A program made the translations under genes and the position numbers. A DNA stretch of 64,000 nucleotides, taken from the NCBI GenBank assembly GCA_964481575.1, contig CAYZTR010000007.1, positions 1 to 64,000 of the forward strand, in the 5' to 3' direction. How positions within the stretch are numbered: the stretch's first letter is position 1; every line of letters begins with the position of its first letter. This document shows positions 25,671 through 33,188 of the stretch, piece by piece. The notes under the pieces are model-generated. The model saw only the letters and a program-made list of their open reading frames with translations. It made no database searches and was not told the DNA's origin. This DNA comes from UQRS01 sp964481575. GTDB taxonomy: Bacteria > Bacillota > Clostridia > Oscillospirales > Acutalibacteraceae.

Positions 25671-27632
25671 ATGAAACAAACCACCCTGCACTTGAACAAC
25701 ATTGCAATTCCGGCCATTGTCCTGGACGCTGTCATCATTGGCTCCGGCTGTGCCGGATTCAACGGGGCCGACTGGCTGTATAAGCTGGGGCGGCGGGATA
25801 TTGCCATTGTCACTGAAGGGGTGACAATGGGCACCAGCCGTAATACCGGCAGTGACAAACAAACCTATTACAAGCTGTCCCTGGGGGGTGAGATCCCCGA
25901 CAGTGTTTCCAAAATGGCAGAGGATTTATTTGCCGGGGGCGGGGTCAACGGAGACACCGCCTTGGCGGAAGCAGCCGGTTCCGCCGGCTCCTTCCTGAAG
26001 CTGACCCAACTGGGAGTTCCCTTCCCCACGAACCAATACGGGGAATACATCGGCTATCAGACAGACCATGATATCAGTAAGCGGGCCACCAGCGCCGGCC
26101 CCCTGACCAGCCGGTACATGACCGAAGCACTGGAACAGGCCGTCCGGCAAAACGGGACTCCCATTCTGGACGGAATGCTGGCCTTCCGTCTGCTGGTGGA
26201 AAACGGCCGGGTGGCCGGGGTACTGTGCCTGGACAAAAATGCCCTGGAGAAAGAACACCGGGGACTGACAGTAATCTTTGCCCGCAATATTCTGCTGGCC
26301 ACCGGTGGCCCCGCCTGCTGCTATGCCCAAAGCGTCTATCCCGGCAGCCAAACCGGCATGAGCGGCATGGCCCTGGAAGCCGGAGCAGAAGGCGCCAATT
26401 TGCAGGAGTGGCAATACGGTCTGGCTTCTCTGCAATTCCGCTGGAATGTATCCGGCAGCTATCAGCAAGCACTGCCCCGGTATATTTCGGTGGATTCCCA
26501 GGGGGTGGAGCGGGAATTCCTGGCCGATTCTATCCCGGATCCCACCACACAGTTGGAGCTGGTGTTCCGCAAAGGGTACCAATGGCCCTTTGACACAGAT
26601 AAAACCGACGGTTCCTCCCTGATTGATCTGCTGGTCTGGCGGGAAACCATGTGCCTGGGGCGAAAGGTCTATCTGGATTTCCGTTCCGAGCCCACCGCCC
26701 TTCAAAAGGGACTGACTGTCCTGGGGCCGGAGGCCCGGGCCTATCTGGAAAACTCCAATGCGCTGGTACCAAATCCTTTGGAACGGCTTCAGCGGCTGAA
26801 CCCCCAAGCGATTGCGTTATATCAGAGTCATGGCATCGACCTAACCCGGGAACCTCTGGAAATCGGCGTCTGCGCCCAGCACCACAATGGCGGGCTGGCG
26901 GTAGACGCCAACTGGCAGACCAATATTCCGGGGCTGTATGCTGTGGGGGAAGCAGCCGGAACCTTCGGGGCACGCCGGCCCGGGGGAACCGCCCTAAACG
27001 CCACACAGGTAGGCTCCATGCGGGCCGCCCAGCATATTGCCGCTGCCACCCGGCCGCAAGCAGCTATTCCGGAAAATCTGGAGCCTGTAGCAACAGTGGC
27101 AGCAGAATTCCTGGCCCGGGCAGACGCTGCACTGGCGGCAGACGCAACCACGGATTTTGCGGCGGTGCGGCAGGCCTGCCGCACCGCCATGAGCCGCTGC
27201 GCCGCCCACATCCGCATCCCTAAGGAAATGGCAGCATTGCAGAAACGCCTGGCCGGCAAGCTGGAAAACTTTTGGGACACCGCCAAAATCTCCGATGTAC
27301 ACCAGCTGCCGGCGCTGCTGCAATACCGGGACATGCTGGTAACCCAGCAGGCGGTTCTGTCTGCTATGGAGCACAGCGCAGCCACCCGGGGCAGCTACGG
27401 CGCCGCCCTGGTGCAGCAGGAGGACGGCTCCCTCTGCTTTTCCGCCCTGCCGGCGCTGCAATTTGCCGCCTACCAACCGCCGGCGGAAAACTGCTGCCTG
27501 GCAACCTGGCGGCAGGATGGCGGCTTCACCTCCCACTACCGCCCCGTCCGCCCCATCCCCCAGCGGGACTGCTGGTTTGAAACGGTGTGGAACAAGTACG
27601 AAGCACAGCGCGCCGCCATGGTGCAGCCCTAA
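25671..27632 (+). CDS. FAD-binding flavoprotein, fumarate reductase/succinate dehydrogenase family
   Basis: The 653-residue protein has an N-terminal FAD-binding motif (AVIIGSGCAGFNGADWL), a second FAD contact (ILLATGGPACCYAQS), and a C-terminal closing motif in GLYAVGEAAGTFGARRPGG followed by TALNATQVGS. This is the layout of the flavoprotein subunits of fumarate reductase, L-aspartate oxidase and related enoate or steroid reductases. There is no secretion signal and no neighbouring iron-sulfur subunit. It follows the SDR after 36 bases with a GAAAGGAG ribosome binding site. Together with the OYE and SDR it suggests a reductive pathway for an unsaturated or keto compound. Confidence 0.83.
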   Translation: MKQTTLHLNNIAIPAIVLDAVIIGSGCAGFNGADWLYKLGRRDIAIVTEGVTMGTSRNTGSDKQTYYKLSLGGEIPDSVSKMAEDLFAGGGVNGDTALAEAAGSAGSFLKLTQLGVPFPTNQYGEYIGYQTDHDISKRATSAGPLTSRYMTEALEQAVRQNGTPILDGMLAFRLLVENGRVAGVLCLDKNALEKEHRGLTVIFARNILLATGGPACCYAQSVYPGSQTGMSGMALEAGAEGANLQEWQYGLASLQFRWNVSGSYQQALPRYISVDSQGVEREFLADSIPDPTTQLELVFRKGYQWPFDTDKTDGSSLIDLLVWRETMCLGRKVYLDFRSEPTALQKGLTVLGPEARAYLENSNALVPNPLERLQRLNPQAIALYQSHGIDLTREPLEIGVCAQHHNGGLAVDANWQTNIPGLYAVGEAAGTFGARRPGGTALNATQVGSMRAAQHIAAATRPQAAIPENLEPVATVAAEFLARADAALAADATTDFAAVRQACRTAMSRCAAHIRIPKEMAALQKRLAGKLENFWDTAKISDVHQLPALLQYRDMLVTQQAVLSAMEHSAATRGSYGAALVQQEDGSLCFSALPALQFAAYQPPAENCCLATWRQDGGFTSHYRPVRPIPQRDCWFETVWNKYEAQRAAMVQP

Positions 27633-27723
27633 CGCCGCCCAAGCCGCCTAAGCCCAAGCCGCCCAGCGGCAACACACAGCTTTCACCTGCGAAAACATAT
27701 GCACCTTCACCGGGCACACCAAA

Positions 27724-27761
27724 AACAGCGCCTGCTGTCTTGTGAGACAGCAGGCGCTGTT
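27724..27761. terminator. Terminator hairpin of cassette copy 2
   Basis: A perfect 17-bp stem (AACAGCGCCTGCTGTCT and its complement) with a TGTG loop lies just past the lipoprotein stop codon. The central CCTGCTGT core is the same as in the hairpin behind cassette copy 1. Confidence 0.8.
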
Positions 27762-27766
27762 GGCTT

Positions 27767-28366
27767 CTATTTTGCTTCCAGGCAGGCAATCAAATCATCG
27801 GCGGCGGATAAGCAGACATAGGGCCCGCCGGGATGCCCATCTTGGATCACCCAAGGGATTGTCCAGGGCCGGACATCTCCCGGATCGACCTCCGATTCCT
27901 TGGGCAGGGAAAAAATCAAATTCCCGCAGCCTCCGGCAGGATAACGGTAAATCAGATATCGCCCATGCGATAAAAAATCATCATCCAAAATCATTCCCAC
28001 CATGTTCCGGCGCACAGTACCTAGCTTCAGCGGCGGAAGGCCGTCAGAATCCACCGTATCCCGGGCAGTGTTCAGCACCAGTATCTGCTCAAATCCTGGA
28101 TCCCCGGCAGAAAACACCCTGGCTTTGCCGTCCACCACGTAAATCAGGGCTTCCGGCCGTTCCAAATCCTGAAGGTAAAGGCCGGACAAATCCTGTGCTT
28201 TCGGATTCTGCTGTGTGGGTGGGGTAAAATCCTCTGTGTCAAAAGAGAAGCCGGAAGCCACCGCAAGGGGTTCGCCCCAATTGGGTTCCTCCGTATCCTT
28301 TTGGCACCCCGCCAAAACCAGCACCAGCGCCCCGGCGCAAACCAAACAAATCCAATTTTTCCACAT
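27767..28366 (-). CDS. Small secreted lipoprotein, cassette copy 2
   Basis: The 199-residue protein has a hydrophobic leader ending in the lipobox LVLAGC and is a paralogue of the lipoprotein at 20911: both carry LQDLERP or QDLERP, YVVDGKAR/YVVDGAAR, GRYLIYRY and AADDLIA. No enzymatic motif is visible. The ATG at 28366 has GGAG ten bases upstream; two in-frame GTG codons just before are less likely. It follows the remnant of a caspase-like gene by 15 bases, downstream of its own consensus promoter, and ends at a strong hairpin. Preservation of this gene next to a wrecked partner suggests that it still has a role. Confidence 0.75.
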   Translation of the reverse strand: MWKNWICLVCAGALVLVLAGCQKDTEEPNWGEPLAVASGFSFDTEDFTPPTQQNPKAQDLSGLYLQDLERPEALIYVVDGKARVFSAGDPGFEQILVLNTARDTVDSDGLPPLKLGTVRRNMVGMILDDDFLSHGRYLIYRYPAGGCGNLIFSLPKESEVDPGDVRPWTIPWVIQDGHPGGPYVCLSAADDLIACLEAK

Positions 28367-28381
28367 GAACACCACACTCCT

Positions 28382-28570
28382 TCATACTTTTCCTGTACAA
28401 TTCACATCCCCCCAAAACTCGGATTGCAATTTGTATCCCCCTCTGCTATTGTTGCATCTCTGGCTTTTATCACATCACTAAGTATCGTAGTTTTTCCATG
28501 GATCAAATCCCACAAATGGAATGTAAAACGATAAAGAACATCAACTTTTATATTTTTGTTCTTTTTCACC
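28382..28570 (-). pseudogene. Remnant of the caspase-like gene, cassette copy 2
   Basis: Reading the minus strand from AGGAGGTG gives a frame with a basic N-terminus (VKKNKNIK) and then a C-terminal segment. A one-base shift at the T/G run near 28405 turns TNCNPSF into FWGDVNCTGKV plus stop. The end of the copy 1 protein reads QCNAGFWGDINYNGKP plus stop, so the two are homologous. Only ~55 codons remain, lacking the His and Cys region, so most of the gene has been deleted. The ribosome binding site merges with the putative GTG, so no convincing start survives. Confidence 0.6.
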
Positions 28571-28583
28571 TCCTCTTACCACC

Positions 28584-28612
28584 AATATAGCATAGCCTCT
28601 GATTTCTGTCAA
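28584..28612 (-). promoter_or_regulatory. Promoter of cassette copy 2
   Basis: A perfect TTGACA and TATATT on the minus strand are separated by 17 bases, directly before the AGGAGGTG of the gene remnant and the lipoprotein. Confidence 0.75.
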
Positions 28613-28672
28613 CCAAATCGTGCGATTTATCTAAAATAATACTTTAAATTCTAATTATTCAGACACAACATC

Positions 28673-28705
28673 AGCCTGCTTGTTCTGGAATCGAACAAGC
28701 AGGCT
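28673..28705. terminator. Terminator of hemW
   Basis: A perfect 13-bp stem (AGCCTGCTTGTTC and its complement) lies five bases past the hemW stop on the minus strand. Confidence 0.7.
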
Positions 28706-28710
28706 AGTGC

Positions 28711-29823
28711 TTAAAGGGATTCTATTTCCGCCAACAAGGCTCCAATGATGGCATTGGAGACCAAAAAGCCTTTGGGGGTCAGGGCAAAATGGGATTCATC
28801 CAGCAGGGCGTAGCCCGCTTTTGCATACCATTCCATGCGCTGCTGCATGTTGCGGTTGGGCACAAATCCGAACTGCTGCTGCAAGCCGGCAAACCGAATT
28901 CCTTCCGTCAGCCGCAGCCGAAGCATCACCGTTTCCTCCAGGCCGCCGCCGGCGCCATCCTGCACCGGGGCTGCACCGGCCAGGTAAGCCTCCAGATCCC
29001 GGGGATAATAAAACCGCCCCCCGCCAAAGAAGGAATGGGCCGCCGGGCCGAAGCCCAGGTAGTCCGCCCCGGTCCAATATTTGGTGTTATGGCGGCTGGC
29101 ACAGCCCGGCCGGGCAAAATTGGAGATTTCATACTGTCGAAGTCCTGCGGCCTCCAGAGCCTTCACCGTCTGCAAATACAGGGCAGCGGCCTCATCCTCC
29201 CCCGGCAAATCGGAAAACTGCCGCCGGGCAAAGGGAGTGCCCGGCTCTATTTTTAACAGGTAGGCCGAAAGGTGATTGGGATTTTGCGCCAAAAGAAAAT
29301 GTACACTTTCCGTCAGACTTTTGGGGGTCTGTCCCGGAATCCCCAGCATTAAATCCAGCGAAAGATTGGAAATTCCGGCAGCACGGGCGTCGGCCACCGT
29401 ACGGACAACATCGGCGTTGGTATGGCGGCGCCCCAAAACGGCCAGCTCAGACGCCACCCCGCTTTGCACCCCCAGGGACAGCCGGTTGACCCCGGCTTCT
29501 GCCGCTTGGGTCAACAACTGCGCCAGATCATCCGCAGGATTGGCCTCCAGAGTAATTTCCGCCCCTTCCAGATCGAAGGCCGCCCGGGCCGCCGACAGAA
29601 TTTGCACCAAACGTGCTCCGCCCAGCAGGGACGGCGTTCCACCGCCGAAATACAACGTATCGGCCTTGCGGCCGAGCCTGGCCCCGGCGGCCGCCAAATC
29701 CCGGCAAACAGCCTCCGTATACGCATCCTGTACCGCCTCCTCCGCTGGGAAGGAATAGAAGTCACAGTAGCCGCATTTGGACGCACAAAAGGGCACATGA
29801 ATGTATAAACCCAATTCTCCCAT
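28711..29823 (-). CDS. hemW: Radical SAM heme chaperone HemW
   Basis: The 370-residue radical SAM protein is the HemW/YggW type once annotated as oxygen-independent coproporphyrinogen III oxidase. The N-terminus GLYIHVPFCASKCGYCDFYS has the C-x3-C-x2-C cluster motif, without the extra cysteine that HemN carries after the third, and the IHVPFC form is typical of HemW. TLYFGGGTPSLL, EITLEANPAD and SLGVQSG follow as expected. It transfers or inserts heme into respiratory proteins in characterised species. The gene is alone, with a terminator after it. Confidence 0.9.
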   Translation of the reverse strand: MGELGLYIHVPFCASKCGYCDFYSFPAEEAVQDAYTEAVCRDLAAAGARLGRKADTLYFGGGTPSLLGGARLVQILSAARAAFDLEGAEITLEANPADDLAQLLTQAAEAGVNRLSLGVQSGVASELAVLGRRHTNADVVRTVADARAAGISNLSLDLMLGIPGQTPKSLTESVHFLLAQNPNHLSAYLLKIEPGTPFARRQFSDLPGEDEAAALYLQTVKALEAAGLRQYEISNFARPGCASRHNTKYWTGADYLGFGPAAHSFFGGGRFYYPRDLEAYLAGAAPVQDGAGGGLEETVMLRLRLTEGIRFAGLQQQFGFVPNRNMQQRMEWYAKAGYALLDESHFALTPKGFLVSNAIIGALLAEIESL

Positions 29824-29921
29824 CTTGAAATCCTCCTCTTGTAATCCGCCGGAAAATAGCGTATAATAGAGTCAATCTAATGCTTGCCGCATTATAAACT
29901 ACGATATAATCGGGTGATACC

Positions 29922-30530
29922 ATGCGATTCAAATTCATTTTATCCCTGGGGCTTTCGGCATTGCTGGCCTGCAGTATTACCGCCTGCACCGGTACGGAAG
30001 AAGCCGATACACCAGTAACCATCCCGTCCTGGAGTCTGCCGAGCGCCGCTTCCACATCTGATGCCGGAGAAGAAAGCGAAGAATCTTCTGCCTCTGCAGA
30101 GTCCCGGGAAACCGCAACTGCCACAGACGTGTCCGATACTACTTCTGATTCTACCACAAGTTATGCCGATGTGCCAGATATTTCTCAAATCACTGCATTT
30201 TGTAATGCTACTCAATTTACCGGGATTCTCACCACCCTGGATGTTAACGTTTCCAATCAATCCGGGCGGGATATTTCCTATAAGAATACCGTCACTGTGG
30301 AAATGAACCAGAACGGTCAATGGGTGGAGCTGCCCTGGGCGACAGACGCCGATATCACCCCCATCGCCTATCTTTTAGGTACCGGAGAAACCGGGTATAT
30401 ACAGCTGGATTTCACCCAACTGGCCAACGGTCCCCTGAAAACGCTGGGCAGATACCGTATCACCATTCCGGTTTTGAGTGACGGATATGCCGATGCGTTC
30501 ACTGTTTCCACAGAATTCACACTAAAATAA
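29922..30530 (+). CDS. Lipoprotein with C-terminal Ig-like domain
   Basis: The 202-residue protein starts with a lipoprotein signal (LLACSITAC near residues 14-22). A Ser/Thr/Glu-rich linker follows (residues ~25-85), probably extended across the cell wall. The C-terminal ~110 residues read as a beta-sandwich, with a pattern of WVELPW, a GTGETGYIQLDF turn and LGRYRITI that resembles bacterial Ig-like domains found in Firmicutes lipoproteins. The ribosome binding site is weak (GGGTG). It is divergent from hemW and ends at a clear terminator. Function is unknown. Confidence 0.7.
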   Translation: MRFKFILSLGLSALLACSITACTGTEEADTPVTIPSWSLPSAASTSDAGEESEESSASAESRETATATDVSDTTSDSTTSYADVPDISQITAFCNATQFTGILTTLDVNVSNQSGRDISYKNTVTVEMNQNGQWVELPWATDADITPIAYLLGTGETGYIQLDFTQLANGPLKTLGRYRITIPVLSDGYADAFTVSTEFTLK

Positions 30531-30556
30531 ACCAGACAAATACGATCATGGATAAA

Positions 30557-30589
30557 AAAGCGCCAACCGAAATTTACGGTTGGCGCTTT
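30557..30589. terminator. Bidirectional terminator between lipoprotein and esterase genes
   Basis: A stem of AAAGCGCCAACCG with its complement, flanked by an A-run on one side and TTTA on the other, fits termination in both directions. Confidence 0.8.
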
Positions 30590-30613
30590 ATGGTTTCCTT
30601 CTGCCTCAGGGGA

Positions 30614-33145
30614 TTACGTGGGCTGCTCCAAAATCTTCTTCCGCAGGAGCACCACATCTGTTACGGACAAACTTTCATCCTGATTCATATCTCCTATGTC
30701 ACTGTACGCATTGGTTAAAATCGTTTTGCGCAGGAGCACCACATCTGTTACCGACAATGCGCCATCCTGATTCATATCACCAGGCAGCAATTCCTCCTGA
30801 CCGGGGCCCGGTATCTCCGGCGCCAGCAGAGTCAGGGTATAAGATCGCCGGTACCGTCCATTGGGGGAAGTGACGGTAATCTCCATAGCTGTTTCGGCCT
30901 CCTGCGTCTGTGTTTCCACTTGGACAGTGCCATTGGCCGTCAAAAGAATCTCCTGGGGGGATACCGCTTCCTCCAACTGAACCGTAACCTGATCCTGGCC
31001 GGAAAAATCTGCCAGAACAGTATCTCCTAACTTGGCTGTCTGCAAAGTAGCATCACTGTCAGAGGAGAACACCTGGGCAAAAGCTTCAGCGATGGCACGG
31101 TAGCCGTCATCATCTGGATGGATCCCATCCCGCGTGAACCACTCCGGATGGTTTTCCGTTACCGCATTGATGTCCACAAAGGCCAGCCCGTATTCCTCCG
31201 CCAGCTGTTCCACCATCTTGGAAATGGTATCATTGATAGCATCAGCGGCATTGGTTTCCAAATAATACCAGGCGGGAGAAGCCAAGACAATGGTGGGTCT
31301 GCTGGGCAAACAATCATACTGGGCAATTAGCTCCCTGTAATCCTGTTCCATTCGGCTTTTACAGGTGCCCCAGTCTGCCCCATCGTTGGTTCCCAACATA
31401 ATCAGTACATAATCTGGCCCAAACGATTTACTGCGGGGGTAAGCAGCTGTGGACCAATAGGGGTAAATACCGTTTTTTGAGGCAGTGGTACCACCTACGC
31501 CGGCGTTATACACCCAATAGTCCTCCCCCAAAATTTCCTGCAAATTCACCGGGTAAGATTTTTCGGCAACACCGCCATAGGTAATACTGTCTCCCACACA
31601 AGCGATTTTAATTGGATCATCCAGCAGCGCCTGCACCGCTTCTTCGGCCGCAGTCAGCAGGGCATAATTGGATACCGCCAGCTTTTCCCGGCCATCCAAT
31701 GCAGTGAACAAAGCCCGGGCGGTCAGCACCGCTTGCCGGTCACTCATGGAGGCTGGCTGAGAAATTCGGGCAATGGCTTCTTCGGCCTCCCCGATAGCGG
31801 ACAGTTCTTCCGCATCCCATTCCCGCTGAACATAAACGGTGACGGTATACGCCGCTGTCTGCCCATCCCGTGCCGTGACAGTATAGGTCACCGGCTGGGT
31901 GAAATCCTGGGCTATTCCCGCTGCCGGCGCACAGCTGGAGGTTCCACAAACTGTAAATTCTGGCACCAAAGCGGTCAAATCGGTTCCTTCTGGCAGCAGC
32001 ACAAATATATTTCTGCCCTCTGTCAGTACCGTTCCGCCCTCTATCGCAAAATCCTCCAGGGACACATCATTGGCATCGCCAATGTCAAACCTGGCATCGC
32101 CAAAACAGATATGATCATTCTCACTGCTGATGCCGCAGTCATTCCGAATTGTCAGGGTCTCAGCACCGTAAGGAATGGGAATATCAATGGTTTCACAGTG
32201 GCCAAAAGTCAAAGGCTCTGTTTGATATACCTGCAACCCGTCGATGGAAAAGGTCACCACATTTTTCTGGTCATAGATACTGCCTTGTTTATGGTCATTT
32301 AACCCCACCACCGTTTGGAACCGCTCCGCCTCCGCGGGAATGGGTATCTCCAGGACAGCAGCGGTTTTGTCACTGGGCTCCAAACCAAATCCTTTGGTAT
32401 ACTCCACACCGTCCAATAAAATAGGTTGTTTCCCGCAGCTGCAGGTATCAAACGACAGCGTGCCACCCGGCTGAAATACCGATACCTGCTGACCCTGCAT
32501 CACCGATGGCAGATGATCCGGATCGGCAAACTGGGCCAGATCAAAATAGTTCATGTCCGAAACGTACACCACCCGATTGGTATAGCCCACGGTAATACTG
32601 TTGGTGGACATGAGCTTGATATAATCCACCGTGATACGGTCTGTTCCCTGGTAGGTGGCATTGTCGGACAAAGCAACCGTCTCCAACCGGAAGGTGTTTT
32701 CCCCAACAGGTAATGAAATGTTTTCCGCCTGGAAAACAGCCATATCATTTTCTCCACCGTACAGGCGGTTATTAAAATCCCGGGGCTCTCCCACCGGCGT
32801 ACCGTTAATGTATAGTTGATTGGTGCCGCTGATCGGATGAACCCGGTAAGCATAAGAAACTGTATAGTTCCCTGCCACTGCAACATCCAGGGTAAACTCC
32901 ACATAGTTTCCAACCACACCGGCAGTATTTTCTACACGGATATAGCTGCCAGATACCCCATTGCCATACGCATAAAAATCCTGTACCGCGCCGGGATAAT
33001 AAGAAATGGCTGCCGAATCCAACGCTTCGATTTCAAATATCTGCCGCTCTGCCAGAATTCTGTCCGCCGATGCGGTGAAAGATACCGTACAGACGGAAAG
33101 CAAAAAAGATGCAGCAAGGAAAAACGCTATTACTTTTTTCATCAT
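30614..33145 (-). CDS. Secreted SGNH/GDSL esterase with NPCBM-like and dockerin modules (copy 1)
   Basis: The ~843-residue protein has a signal peptide. A CBM35-like beta domain (residues ~40-180) comes first. An NPCBM-like domain (~190-355; YTKGFGLEPSD, VVGLNDHKQGS, CFGDARF) and an Ig-like module (~365-440) follow. The SGNH hydrolase domain has GDSITYGG (~519), LGTND (~585) and DGIHPD (~675), which hold the catalytic Ser, Asn/Asp and His blocks. The protein ends with a type I dockerin of two calcium-binding repeats (GDMNQDGALSVTDVVLL and GDMNQDESLSVTDVVLL). SGNH enzymes of this kind deacetylate glycans. It is paired with a similar gene upstream, 43 bases away. Start at 33145 fits AAGGAG upstream. 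Confidence 0.88.
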   Translation of the reverse strand: MMKKVIAFFLAASFLLSVCTVSFTASADRILAERQIFEIEALDSAAISYYPGAVQDFYAYGNGVSGSYIRVENTAGVVGNYVEFTLDVAVAGNYTVSYAYRVHPISGTNQLYINGTPVGEPRDFNNRLYGGENDMAVFQAENISLPVGENTFRLETVALSDNATYQGTDRITVDYIKLMSTNSITVGYTNRVVYVSDMNYFDLAQFADPDHLPSVMQGQQVSVFQPGGTLSFDTCSCGKQPILLDGVEYTKGFGLEPSDKTAAVLEIPIPAEAERFQTVVGLNDHKQGSIYDQKNVVTFSIDGLQVYQTEPLTFGHCETIDIPIPYGAETLTIRNDCGISSENDHICFGDARFDIGDANDVSLEDFAIEGGTVLTEGRNIFVLLPEGTDLTALVPEFTVCGTSSCAPAAGIAQDFTQPVTYTVTARDGQTAAYTVTVYVQREWDAEELSAIGEAEEAIARISQPASMSDRQAVLTARALFTALDGREKLAVSNYALLTAAEEAVQALLDDPIKIACVGDSITYGGVAEKSYPVNLQEILGEDYWVYNAGVGGTTASKNGIYPYWSTAAYPRSKSFGPDYVLIMLGTNDGADWGTCKSRMEQDYRELIAQYDCLPSRPTIVLASPAWYYLETNAADAINDTISKMVEQLAEEYGLAFVDINAVTENHPEWFTRDGIHPDDDGYRAIAEAFAQVFSSDSDATLQTAKLGDTVLADFSGQDQVTVQLEEAVSPQEILLTANGTVQVETQTQEAETAMEITVTSPNGRYRRSYTLTLLAPEIPGPGQEELLPGDMNQDGALSVTDVVLLRKTILTNAYSDIGDMNQDESLSVTDVVLLRKKILEQPT

Positions 33146-33188
33146 CAACACTCCTTTTCGAAGAGATCCAAAACTGCCCTTCGTAATA

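Noticed and set aside
28711..29823. Annotation as coproporphyrinogen III oxidase HemN.
   Set aside because: The cluster motif lacks the additional HemN cysteine and the N-terminus has the HemW form, so heme chaperone is more likely.
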